From Sediminibacterium sp. (GTDB lineage: Bacteria; Bacteroidota; Bacteroidia; B-17B0; Aurantibacillaceae), in assembly GCA_030054095.1 (NCBI GenBank), contig JASGCO010000004.1, positions 170,739 through 234,738 of the forward strand: a stretch of DNA of 64,000 nt. The letters run 5' to 3'. Numbering within the stretch: the stretch's first letter is position 1; each line of letters begins with the position of its first letter. Positions 18,216 to 27,613 of this stretch are shown here, piece after piece. Below the pieces are notes generated by a model, which saw only the letters and a list, made by a program, of their open reading frames with translations, ran no database searches and was not told the origin of the DNA. Made by a program: the position numbers and the translations under genes.

Positions 18216-18299
18216 CCAAAAATAAGGGTATAGTTTTTTGAAAAACGGAATGAAAGGTTGGAGTTAATAACAGAGTTTATTAACAGCATTTTTTTTGAA

Positions 18300-18331
18300 T
18301 TTGGTGGCGCGGTTTTATATCCCTATATTTG
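18300..18331 (+). promoter_or_regulatory. Promoter of the cobalamin uptake operon
   Basis: TTTG at 18300-18303, exactly 20 bp, then TATATTTG at 18324-18331 is a full match to the Bacteroidota promoter consensus. Transcription would start near 18338, just before the conserved part of the cobalamin riboswitch. Confidence 0.75.
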
Positions 18332-18337
18332 CCCCGC

Positions 18338-18510
18338 ATTTGGTTCTTTACACATTGTAAAAGATTAAAAGGGAATGATGTGAAAATCATCAACAGTACC
18401 CGCTGCTGTAATTCTCGTTGGATACTTAACCATTCTGTTGCCACTGAATTTAATTCGGGAAGGCGGTTAAGAAGAGAAAAGTCAGAAGACCTGCCATTGC
18501 AAAACGTTTG
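18338..18510 (+). ncRNA. Cobalamin (adenosylcobalamin-type) riboswitch
   Basis: The leader contains the B12 box AGTCAGAAGACCTGCC (18480-18495). Upstream are AAAGGGAA (18368-18375), the conserved CCCGCTGCTGTAA core (18399-18411) and the GCCACTG...GGGAAGGCGG arm (about 18440-18465). Order and spacing fit the cobalamin family. It lies between a good promoter and a BtuB-like receptor, so binding of cobalamin should lower expression of the uptake operon. Outer ends are approximate. Confidence 0.93.
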
Positions 18511-18626
18511 TAGCTTTCGGGAAGAAAAGCCAGCAAAATACAGTAATGTTTTTGTAAGCCCGTATTGGTGCAAATGATTGTTCTTTACTAAGGAATAATT
18601 ATTTGAAAAGAGAAAAAAAAATAAAA

Positions 18627-20561
18627 ATGAATGGTGCATCAGGCATAGCCTCCTGGGTTATCGTACTTGTATGTATAAGTTCTTTCTCTCTAAGAGCCGG
18701 AGATTCCCTCAGTATTCGTAAACTGCAAACCGTTGAGGTAAGCACCTCACGCTTGCTATGGAGTCAACTGGGAAAACGCGTTATAAAATTTGATTCGCTT
18801 ATTTTACCACATTACCAGTATCAATCCCTTTCAGATATTCTCAGCACACAATCACCCGTATTTATTAAAAGCTATGGGCCAGGTGCACTGGCAAGCAGTA
18901 GTCTTAGAGGCGGCAGCGCTTCGCAAACTGCCATACTCTGGAATGGGTTTAACATTAATCACCCCATGTTAGGGCAAAGCGATTTCAGTCAGATTCCGGT
19001 TTTTTTCTTTGACGCGGTAGAAATTGAAATGGGGAGTGCTCCCGCTCTTCATGGCAGCGGCGTAATTAACGGCAGCATACAACTTAGTAACACCCAACGG
19101 TTTCAGAATAGCCTTAAAACCACTTTACAAATTGGATCAGGCAGTTTTGGAATGCGGAAAACCGGAGGCAGCATTCATTACAGCACCTACCGTTTCAGTT
19201 CAACTACCCGTTTGTTTTATCAGCAGAATCAAAATAATTTCCGGTTTTTAAACGATAGTGGCAAAACCGAAACACGCACTCACAATTCCTTTGATACCAA
19301 AGGAGCCTTGCAGGATTTTAGCTGGCTGATAAACACCAAAAACAAATTAGACGTATCATTTTGGTATAATCAGTTCGACCGGCAATTACCCAAGCCTCCC
19401 GGAAATAAAAGCGAATCAAAAGCTTCTCAGCAAGATAAGAATTTCAGAAGCAGTATCAACTGGACGTATTTTACCTCGCGCACACGCGTAAACCTACGGC
19501 AAGGTATTTTTAGTGACGCGTTAAATTATACCGATTCATTAGCCGGTATTTTTTCAAAAAGCCGTTGCCTCAGTTCTGTCTCAGAAGTGGAAGCAAACAC
19601 ACAGTTTACCCAATGGTTCCATTTCTTTATCGGCGGGCAATTTTTATTACAAAATGCCGAAAACAGCAATTACGGCGCACGTCACCAATCGCCAAAACGC
19701 GCGGCGCTGGTAGGTGGATTTCAGTTAAATACCCCTAATAAAAAATACCTCTTCAGTTCCAGCATCCGTCAGGAATATAGCAGCCTGTTACCAGTTCCTA
19801 TTACCGGACACATTTCTTTAGAAGCTCATCCGCATAGTACACTGCATTTAAAATGGAACGCGGCACGCGTGTACCGTTTACCAACTTTAAATGACTGGTA
19901 CTGGCAACCCGGAGGCAACCCAAACTTAAAACCAGAACAAGGGTACAGTACAGATGGGAGCCTTATTTTCCAATTACATCATTCCGCAATTTCGTTTCGT
20001 TTTACCGGGAGTCTGTTTTATAAGAACATCAACAACTGGATCATCTGGTTACCCAAAAACACCTATACCAGTCCCGATAACCTGCTGAATGTAAAAAGCC
20101 GCGGCGGAGAAACACAAACGGAATTAGGCTACCGTAAAAAATCGTTTTATGTGCAATTAGCTATTCAAACCACTTATGTTTTATCAACAGTAGAAAACAG
20201 TTACCTTAAAGAAGATGAAGCCATTGGAAAACAATTAATTTATACACCCCGCTATACCGGCAACGGCAACCTGAGTATCGGATACAAAAAAGCCTCGTTG
20301 TTACTTAATCACAACTACACCGGTTACCGCTTTAACAACAGCGACAATAGCACCTGGTTAATGCCTTATCACGTCAGTTCTTTAAAACTCCGCTATACTC
20401 AGCATTTCAACCGTATCGAACTCACTGTTTACGGCGCCCTGAACAATCTGTTTAATTCCGATTACGAAATTATTCAGAATTACCCGGTACCGCTTCGAAA
20501 TTATGAAGCGGGACTTACCATTCACTATGTAAAATCAATTAATAAAAATAAATATGAATAA
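18627..20561 (+). CDS. TonB-dependent receptor, BtuB-like (cobalamin uptake)
   Basis: About 644 residues from ATG 18627; a TTG at 18603 would add eight basic residues. After a signal peptide comes a plug domain (QTVEVSTSR, LSDILSTQSPVFIKSYGPGALASSS, SLRGGSASQTAILWNGFNIN, VEIEMGSAPALHGSGVINGSI), then a barrel with alternating aromatic strands. No N-terminal carboxypeptidase-like domain is present, unlike SusC-type receptors. Position directly behind the cobalamin riboswitch makes corrinoid import across the outer membrane the likely job. Its stop overlaps the start of the next gene by 8 bp. Confidence 0.88.
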   Translation: MNGASGIASWVIVLVCISSFSLRAGDSLSIRKLQTVEVSTSRLLWSQLGKRVIKFDSLILPHYQYQSLSDILSTQSPVFIKSYGPGALASSSLRGGSASQTAILWNGFNINHPMLGQSDFSQIPVFFFDAVEIEMGSAPALHGSGVINGSIQLSNTQRFQNSLKTTLQIGSGSFGMRKTGGSIHYSTYRFSSTTRLFYQQNQNNFRFLNDSGKTETRTHNSFDTKGALQDFSWLINTKNKLDVSFWYNQFDRQLPKPPGNKSESKASQQDKNFRSSINWTYFTSRTRVNLRQGIFSDALNYTDSLAGIFSKSRCLSSVSEVEANTQFTQWFHFFIGGQFLLQNAENSNYGARHQSPKRAALVGGFQLNTPNKKYLFSSSIRQEYSSLLPVPITGHISLEAHPHSTLHLKWNAARVYRLPTLNDWYWQPGGNPNLKPEQGYSTDGSLIFQLHHSAISFRFTGSLFYKNINNWIIWLPKNTYTSPDNLLNVKSRGGETQTELGYRKKSFYVQLAIQTTYVLSTVENSYLKEDEAIGKQLIYTPRYTGNGNLSIGYKKASLLLNHNYTGYRFNNSDNSTWLMPYHVSSLKLRYTQHFNRIELTVYGALNNLFNSDYEIIQNYPVPLRNYEAGLTIHYVKSINKNKYE

Positions 20562-21516
20562 AACAATTACTCTACTCGCACTAAGTGCTCTTATCAGTGT
20601 TTCCGTAAGCGCACAAACCACCGTGGCCGATTTCGAAAATCTGTCGCTACCAACCAACACATTTTATCTGAGCACTTCCGGAGCCGACTGGCAAACCGCC
20701 AATGCTGAGTTCAGATACGACTACAATACCAGTTTCAATTACTGGAGCGGAGGCTATGCTTACACTAATAAAAAAGATTCGAGTACAGCAGGCTACACAA
20801 ATCTTTACGGTTGTAAAGCACTAAACGGGTTCAACAATTCAAACTATTACGTAGTTGCTAAGCCCGGTGCATTTATCAAATTGAAAGCGCCTGCTAACGG
20901 TGTAAGTGGGTTTTACGTTACCAACTCCACGTATGCTTATAAATCCATGAAAAATGGGGATCAGTTTGCGAAAAAATTCGGAGGAGCTACGGGCAATGAT
21001 CCTGATTACTTTAAGTTAACCGTAAAAGGATATCTGGGTGGTGCCATGAAAACAGACAGTGTGGAATTTTATCTGGCCGATTTCCGTAATAGTAACAACA
21101 ATTTAGATTATATCATTGACAACTGGCAATGGGTAAACACGTCTTCCTTAAATCAGGTTGATAGCATTACCTTTATTTTGCGTTCCAGTGATGTAGGGCA
21201 ATTCGGCATGAACACACCTGCGTTCTTTTGCCTGGACAATTTTACCACTATTTCGAATGCGATTGGCTTAACTGAAATAAGTGCCATTAACACCAAACTT
21301 TTATTATACCCTAACCCGGCGCAACACGCGTTTAATGTGAGCGCGGGCGAATCGTCTGTGTTAAAAATAACAGATCTGAACGGTCGTGTACTAATAGAAC
21401 GTGAGCTCGCTGAAGGTGTTCATACTATTGAAATAAACGAATTACCTGCCGGAGCATACATTGTTAGCCTTACTTCAGATAGCAGTCACAGCATTAATCG
21501 CCTGATTAAAAATTAA
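20554..21516 (+). CDS. DUF4465 protein with T9SS type A sorting domain
   Basis: The 320-residue protein has a signal peptide (ending VSVSAQ), a DUF4465-type beta domain (about residues 25-235; TTVADFENLSL, WSGGYAYTN, GCKALNGFNNS) and a C-terminal T9SS type A domain (LLLYPNPAQHAFNV ... LPAGAYIVSLTS). DUF4465-type proteins occur beside B12 receptors in Bacteroidota, and I recall reported B12-binding surface proteins (BtuH) of this kind, though that identity is from memory. Here it sits inside the riboswitch-controlled operon. The T9SS tail means it should be exported and surface-attached by the T9SS instead of as a lipoprotein. Confidence 0.82.
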   Translation: MNKTITLLALSALISVSVSAQTTVADFENLSLPTNTFYLSTSGADWQTANAEFRYDYNTSFNYWSGGYAYTNKKDSSTAGYTNLYGCKALNGFNNSNYYVVAKPGAFIKLKAPANGVSGFYVTNSTYAYKSMKNGDQFAKKFGGATGNDPDYFKLTVKGYLGGAMKTDSVEFYLADFRNSNNNLDYIIDNWQWVNTSSLNQVDSITFILRSSDVGQFGMNTPAFFCLDNFTTISNAIGLTEISAINTKLLLYPNPAQHAFNVSAGESSVLKITDLNGRVLIERELAEGVHTIEINELPAGAYIVSLTSDSSHSINRLIKN

Positions 21517-21520
21517 TACC

Positions 21521-22561
21521 ATGATACATTACCGTTTGGTAAAATACAGTTCCGTTATTTTGGGCTTTATCCTTTACGCTTGTGTAAAGGATAAGCCCAA
21601 TCCTGTTACAAAAACCAATGTTGTGTTAAGCAGCAACGAAAAAGTTTTCGTCATTAACGAAGGACCTTTCAATACCGGGAATGGTTCTATTTCGCTTTAT
21701 GATCCCATCAGTAACAATGTAGTGGAAGATGTATTCTATGAACAAAATGCTCAAAAACTGGGAAACATCGTTCAGAGTATGTCTGTTGTTAACGGACAGT
21801 ATTGTATTGTTGTAAACAATTCGAATAAAATTGTATTCTGTAACAAAGACTTTAAAAAAACAGCGCAAATCACTGGTTTTCATTCTCCCCGGTATGTGCT
21901 TCCGGTAAGCAATAAAAAAGGCTATGTTACCGATTTGTATGCCAATGCTATTTCCATTATTGATTTTAATAGCCTTTCTAAAACAGGGAGTATTCCCTGC
22001 AAAGGGAAAACCGAAAAAATTATTTCACTCTACAACAAAGCTTTTGTCACCAATACGGACAAAGAATACGTTTATATCATCAATACCATTACCGACCAGA
22101 TTACCGACAGTGTAAATGTAGGATTAAATGCTTATGGTCTAGAAGTTGATAAAAACGACGATATATGGATACTTTCCAACGGTAAAAAAAGTGCGGGTAT
22201 TCCCGGAAAACTCACGCGTTTCGACGCACTCACGCACACCGTCAAAACCAGTTTCACCTTTAGTTCTCAGGACAGCCCCGGGCATTTACACATCAATACA
22301 ACCAAAGATTCGCTGTATTACATAAATACCCACGTTTACCGGCTAAGTATCAACGATGGCGCACTGCCTTCGTCGGCTTTTATAACCAACGACGGGCGCA
22401 ATTTTTACGGTATGGGTATTCATCCTCGTAATCATTCTGTTTATCTGGCGGACGCGATGGACTACTCACAAAAGTCCACCATTTACGTACATGATGCTTC
22501 GGGAAAATTAAAGACCTCTTTTAAAACTGCCATTTGCGCCAATAGTTTCTGGTTTGAATAA
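21521..22561 (+). CDS. BtuG-like beta-propeller lipoprotein (DUF5074)
   Basis: The 346-residue protein has a lipoprotein signal with lipobox LYAC (Cys near residue 21), then a YncE-like beta-propeller of repeated blades (VFVINEGPFNTGNGSISLYD, GYVTDLYANAISIIDF, AFVTNTDKEYVYIIN, ILSNGKKS...). BtuG of Bacteroides is a surface lipoprotein of this fold that binds cobalamin very tightly and hands it to BtuB. Third gene of the operon, 4 bp after the DUF4465 gene. It converges on porU2 with a 12-bp gap and no clear terminator. Confidence 0.82.
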   Translation: MIHYRLVKYSSVILGFILYACVKDKPNPVTKTNVVLSSNEKVFVINEGPFNTGNGSISLYDPISNNVVEDVFYEQNAQKLGNIVQSMSVVNGQYCIVVNNSNKIVFCNKDFKKTAQITGFHSPRYVLPVSNKKGYVTDLYANAISIIDFNSLSKTGSIPCKGKTEKIISLYNKAFVTNTDKEYVYIINTITDQITDSVNVGLNAYGLEVDKNDDIWILSNGKKSAGIPGKLTRFDALTHTVKTSFTFSSQDSPGHLHINTTKDSLYYINTHVYRLSINDGALPSSAFITNDGRNFYGMGIHPRNHSVYLADAMDYSQKSTIYVHDASGKLKTSFKTAICANSFWFE

Positions 22562-22572
22562 ACCTAAGATGC

Positions 22573-25500
22573 TTAACGCATAATGACCATTTTCCCGAAC
22601 TCTTTCACAAAATACTTATCGGCTTCAGTACTTCGTTTCTCTATACTCTGTCCGTTAAGTTTTGTAATTACTTTATACAGATAAACGCCATTGCCCAGTT
22701 TGTCGCCAAATTCATCTTTTCCATCCCAGGCATATTCCGTAATGTTTCTGCCTATACGCAACGGGCCTAATTCTGAACGGGTAATCTCACGTACTACTTT
22801 ACCGCTAATTGTCATAATTTGTATGGTAAATACTTCCGGAATTTCGCTGCCGCTCAGTGTAAACACAAACTGCGTTTTAGTACTAAACGGATTCGGATAA
22901 TTCATTACATTGGTAACCGTTGGTTTGTTTTCAACCACAAACTGTATGCGGTATTCAGAACTACCGGAATTATTTTTACTCCGGTCCCTTCCCTGCACTA
23001 CCAGCGTGTACTTTCCATCCTGCAATAACTCAGGATTGTATTCAATACGGCAACTATTATCCGGTAAACGAGCGGGCGTAAATCGTAAAGGCCCGTTAAA
23101 AAACACCTGCTCCGTTGTGCTTTGATTAGGCCTGCCAAGAAAAACCTGAAACGCGGCCGTATCGTTTAATGCCAGGTATTTATTCTCATCCTTGAGTGTA
23201 ACCAGTATATTCGGTTTAGAAGACACCATATCGCCATTTAAAATCCGTATCCCATCAAAGGTTACATCCAGCAGCGGATTGGTAATATCCTTAGACACCG
23301 AATACCTGTAATTAGCCAGATTATTAAAATGATACTGTTCGTACTGATAGCGTGGCTTAAACGGTGAATTAATTTCAATCCATAAACTGTTAGCACCAAC
23401 ATATCCTAAGGTATTAACCTTTATTGTATCATAAATAACAGCGCCCGGCAAAAAGGGTCTGGCTTTTAAGCGAGCTGCCAGATTGTGTTTCACCCTATTC
23501 TTATCTTCAATCCAATACGAAATACCAAGACTATCTGTAAATGCTTTAATACCTACATTTTCAATAGGAAAAATAAACGTCACCTCATCCCCTTCCTGTA
23601 AACTATCCTTCAAAACTTTAAACCCTTTCTTCGGGTTAATAGCACATTCCGGAGCCTCATCATACAATACCTGCCAGCGCTTCATTTGTGGCGAGGTGCG
23701 GTTTACATTATCTTTCATTACAGCCACCAATTGTAAAAATGGGTGCAAACTGGCATCCGCGTATAGTGACAGATTCGGAACATCCAGGCTATCGCTCTTA
23801 AAGGTTGCCAGTGTATCAATTTGCCCGTTTGAGCGTATCCCTACTACTTTTAAAATAGTTGTATCGCCGGGTGTAGCGTCGTAAGGTTTTAAACGCCAGT
23901 GCAAACTATTCCATCTGGCGGAAGGTCCTATTCTTTCGGATGCAATATAGCCACTGTTCCATTTGGTACGAATACTATCTGTCATTTGCAATACCGATTG
24001 CTGATTGCGTCCTACAAATTCCTTAGCCTGCCCGGGCAACATGCCTTTTCGTCCAAAAATGATATGCGGTACCGTATCACTTACATTCCTGATATTAGCT
24101 GATCCAAAACTTTCAAAGGCAGAAAATGTCGCATTTGTATAATTACGCGGCAACTGAGGAACAATATTCCCCGTCATTCCAAATGTATAAGCCAATACAT
24201 AATTATTAGGTGGGATTGCATTCAAGAAATTAGTCATATCCTGCTGATAGTTCCAGGGGTTTACATGATCTTTACAGATTTGTCCGTAGAAATAATTATA
24301 GAATTTTGATTCATAACAGCCACAGGTATTAAAGGGGGGCAATAAGCCGGTGTTAGGCGAAGCCAGAACACTCCAGGGTTGCCCGCTAATGGAATCGAAC
24401 ACCGCAAACGACCAGCCGTTAAAAACACAGGAGCCGGTCATGTAATTGATATTATTGACAAAAAATTTAAAGTAATCCCATTGCAGATAAGGGTAAACAC
24501 CTGTACGAACAGATACTATATTTATATCGTTCTCGAATTCAAACAAACGTTGCGGCCGTTTGAATTTCACAAAACGGTAGGTATTATCCTTAAACTGGAA
24601 AAAATGCGCCTGCCCCCATCCTCTCTTGTTTCCAATAGTCTGGAAAGAGTGTTCGTTCCAGATATATGGTTCGGCAGGAGATAGTGAGTCGCGGCTTACA
24701 CGCCAGTAATATACTGTGCTGTCGGGGAACGGTAAATTCACATTCCATTCTATCACACCGCCAGGACTGGTAATTGTGGAAGTGTAAACAGGATTATTAA
24801 AACCATCATTTGTGTCTAACTGTAATATATAACGTCGGGGTAAGGCAAACGGATCGGCTGTAGAAGCTTTAAGCGTTATGGTATTGGTCTTGGGAACTAT
24901 GGCATGCTGATAAGGATATACAGGTAAAATATTCCCTCCGGGAATAATAAGATCTACCGTGCCTATGGTAGCATTATTGGTTTCGGCTGCTTCGTTTACA
25001 AAATTAAACGCGTCGGTAGTAACCGCAAATTTATTCAGTCCTATTCCTCTGAAAAAATCTTTTTGCATATAAAAACGAAGTGTATCGCTGTTTAATATTC
25101 CATACCGTTTATGATAAACTGTTAACGTGTCGCCATTCGGAAAAAACCGTTCCACTTTAACATAGAACGAATCGTTCACTGCCCTGCCATTATTTTTAAG
25201 GATGATATGAAGACCAATAGAGTCCGCATACTTTTTCGTATCGAAACTCACATACTGATTTTTCATTTCAAAATCTGGCTTTGCTCCCTGACTGATTACT
25301 ATTGACGGATCACCGTGATACACCACATCCAACGCGGTAAAGCGGGTAATGGGGTCGCTGCCAAACAATTGAACCGTTTTTCCTGCCGTTTCCATGATAA
25401 CTTCGCCAATGGAACGGTTATATTTTGTGGTGGACAGTGCTTTATAAAAATTACCGGAATAATTGGCCAGAGCATGAACAAAACCCAGATCGGTGGAAGC

Positions 25501-27609
25501 CAGAAAACCTATACTCCCTTTGTTTGGAGCCAGCACAAAACGTTCACTTACCGAAGTACGCGCATCGTTGCGGATAAATATGTTCCCAGACCGACAGGAG
25601 TTGGCAAGCATAAACGGATACTTTCCAAGGTTATTATACAGATAAGGGTCATCAATGGCCTGATCGAACCCTTCTACGGAGCCATGCCCGAAAAAAGTAA
25701 TCAGCGATACACCATTATCAATTAATTCTCTTATAGAGTCGCTCAAATTCGTTTGAATGGGAGCTGAAGAGGTTTTACTGAACCTGTAAACTCTGGCACC
25801 ATAAGATGTATCTTTTATAATGTCGGCCCAGGTATTAGTATAGCCACACAGTAAATTGTTCAATCCCTCGTTTTCTCCACCGCAAAAATGCAAAACATTG
25901 CGTTTCCATTCCGCTCTGCCCGTTGCTTCGTGTTGCTGAACCTTGGTAAGATAATTTAATATGTCGGCGTTTGTATTCGCTGCAATGCGTCCAATAGGAA
26001 TTTGCGGCACATAACTATTCGTCCCCGTAATATAAGCCGTTAGCAGGTGGTCACTCGAAGGAATACCCATAGTGGGTACACGTTCGTAGCTATAATTTGC
26101 GTAAAAAATCAGATCGCCTTGCTGTATGCCCTTTCCAAGCAGAAAAACATGTCCGGGTTTAGAAGGCAAACTATCGTGCAGGTAGCGACAAAAATGACGG
26201 ATGGCCTGTGGATGCGCATTAATGCCATACGCGAATTGCTCATACAATTCTCCTACATCCGCCAGAATAACATTGCGGTTACCTCCCGCTATACTTTTCC
26301 GGTAATTAGCATAAGCCTGCGCCCCAGTTTGTAAACTCTTATGGTAAATAATCACAAAGGCACTATCCAGAGTTGAATTTTTAAAATAGGTGAACTGTCC
26401 GTTATTCCCTACAGAAAATAATTTAGGCACTTTGATAACCGCTTGTTCCGTCTGCATAACGCATTCTTTTGGTCCTCCTCCGTTGGGCACCAAAACTTTT
26501 GCCATTGCACCTGAATACGTATTTACCTTAATACGTTTACCATTTGTGAGATCGTAAAATATAATCACATTAGTAGTTCCGGAAGGCGTGCTACTCAGTT
26601 GCAAAAGGCTTTTGGCTCCCAAAGGGTTATCATCTACATAAAATGCATTAAAAGAAGCATTCCCCATATCGGGAAACTGCGGATAATATAAACTGGCACT
26701 ATGAATGATAAAATTACCATCAGCAGCAGCAAAAGATGGACTGGCAACAGCCGTTACGCTAAATGGCGATACACCTGCCAGTTGTGTTGTTTGTAATACA
26801 AACTGTTTCCGAAGCGGCACAAAACCGTAAAAGGCTGTATCGAATAAGAGAACATTGGTATTTGACGTGTTCTGATAAAAAATCTGAAACTGATGATCCG
26901 GGCTCAGGAACTGATCTGCACTGTTTCCGCTGACATTTATTGAAAAATAACATGGTAAAGGACTTACAGTATATTGACGCAGAACTCCAAAAGGCAGAGA
27001 CAATCCATTTCCTTTAGCCAGATATGCACCATAGCCCTCTGCCTGAGTATATTGCGGATCGCTGGCTCCAGAAAAAAACTCAGAAACGGTGTTATAATAG
27101 CCATTCCCCGTATAGGTTTTCAGCGCATGAATGTACGGTGCTGGCGTGTAGCCTGTAAAATTAGTATCTGATTCAATCGTGAACCGTTTATTAGTGAGCA
27201 AATTATTGGTGGTTAAAAACGCATACACCGTATCGTTAAACATCCCCTTGTAAGGGTTGGGCATATACCGAATGTTATTATCATAAACGAGTGAATCAAC
27301 ATCACCCATGGTATTACCCGCGTAAAACTCTATAAAATCACTGGCATTAAACACATTATCCGATTCGCCCTGTATATACAGCGGCAATTCTTTTCCCTTT
27401 AAGATAACCTGAAAATTCTTAGGATTAACCCCGCTTACATTAAAGCCTGAGTTGGCAAGGGTAAGCGAATCTATACGATAAATGCCGGCTTTTGTAATCG
27501 GAAACTTATAATACCGTTGCGAGAACTGTATCCATTCATTAGCATAGCGCTGTGCCATTAACGGCCATACCAATACTATACCAAGAAGTATGTACAGTAA
27601 TCGTCTCAC
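22573..27609 (-). CDS. porU2: Type IX secretion system sortase PorU2 (C25 peptidase family)
   Basis: A 1678-residue protein with signal peptide. The middle holds a C25 (gingipain-like) cysteine protease domain with the catalytic His in TFFGHGSVEG (about residue 641) and Cys in LANSCRSGN (about residue 670). Repeated beta domains follow, and a FlgD-like/T9SS-type end (MNYPNPFSTKTQFVF ... GDKLGNGVYLYKV). It is far longer than the classical PorU (about 1160 residues in Porphyromonas) but fits the PorU2 group found with PorV2. PorU cuts the sorting domain of T9SS cargo at the surface and attaches the cargo to a lipid; PorU2 is presumed to act in a similar way. It lies 4 bp after PorV2. Confidence 0.88.
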   Translation of the reverse strand: MRRLLYILLGIVLVWPLMAQRYANEWIQFSQRYYKFPITKAGIYRIDSLTLANSGFNVSGVNPKNFQVILKGKELPLYIQGESDNVFNASDFIEFYAGNTMGDVDSLVYDNNIRYMPNPYKGMFNDTVYAFLTTNNLLTNKRFTIESDTNFTGYTPAPYIHALKTYTGNGYYNTVSEFFSGASDPQYTQAEGYGAYLAKGNGLSLPFGVLRQYTVSPLPCYFSINVSGNSADQFLSPDHQFQIFYQNTSNTNVLLFDTAFYGFVPLRKQFVLQTTQLAGVSPFSVTAVASPSFAAADGNFIIHSASLYYPQFPDMGNASFNAFYVDDNPLGAKSLLQLSSTPSGTTNVIIFYDLTNGKRIKVNTYSGAMAKVLVPNGGGPKECVMQTEQAVIKVPKLFSVGNNGQFTYFKNSTLDSAFVIIYHKSLQTGAQAYANYRKSIAGGNRNVILADVGELYEQFAYGINAHPQAIRHFCRYLHDSLPSKPGHVFLLGKGIQQGDLIFYANYSYERVPTMGIPSSDHLLTAYITGTNSYVPQIPIGRIAANTNADILNYLTKVQQHEATGRAEWKRNVLHFCGGENEGLNNLLCGYTNTWADIIKDTSYGARVYRFSKTSSAPIQTNLSDSIRELIDNGVSLITFFGHGSVEGFDQAIDDPYLYNNLGKYPFMLANSCRSGNIFIRNDARTSVSERFVLAPNKGSIGFLASTDLGFVHALANYSGNFYKALSTTKYNRSIGEVIMETAGKTVQLFGSDPITRFTALDVVYHGDPSIVISQGAKPDFEMKNQYVSFDTKKYADSIGLHIILKNNGRAVNDSFYVKVERFFPNGDTLTVYHKRYGILNSDTLRFYMQKDFFRGIGLNKFAVTTDAFNFVNEAAETNNATIGTVDLIIPGGNILPVYPYQHAIVPKTNTITLKASTADPFALPRRYILQLDTNDGFNNPVYTSTITSPGGVIEWNVNLPFPDSTVYYWRVSRDSLSPAEPYIWNEHSFQTIGNKRGWGQAHFFQFKDNTYRFVKFKRPQRLFEFENDINIVSVRTGVYPYLQWDYFKFFVNNINYMTGSCVFNGWSFAVFDSISGQPWSVLASPNTGLLPPFNTCGCYESKFYNYFYGQICKDHVNPWNYQQDMTNFLNAIPPNNYVLAYTFGMTGNIVPQLPRNYTNATFSAFESFGSANIRNVSDTVPHIIFGRKGMLPGQAKEFVGRNQQSVLQMTDSIRTKWNSGYIASERIGPSARWNSLHWRLKPYDATPGDTTILKVVGIRSNGQIDTLATFKSDSLDVPNLSLYADASLHPFLQLVAVMKDNVNRTSPQMKRWQVLYDEAPECAINPKKGFKVLKDSLQEGDEVTFIFPIENVGIKAFTDSLGISYWIEDKNRVKHNLAARLKARPFLPGAVIYDTIKVNTLGYVGANSLWIEINSPFKPRYQYEQYHFNNLANYRYSVSKDITNPLLDVTFDGIRILNGDMVSSKPNILVTLKDENKYLALNDTAAFQVFLGRPNQSTTEQVFFNGPLRFTPARLPDNSCRIEYNPELLQDGKYTLVVQGRDRSKNNSGSSEYRIQFVVENKPTVTNVMNYPNPFSTKTQFVFTLSGSEIPEVFTIQIMTISGKVVREITRSELGPLRIGRNITEYAWDGKDEFGDKLGNGVYLYKVITKLNGQSIEKRSTEADKYFVKEFGKMVIMR

Positions 27610-27613
27610 TCGT

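Noticed and set aside
18280..18639. 119-codon minus-strand frame over the B12 leader
   Set aside because: Lies opposite a clear riboswitch and promoter.
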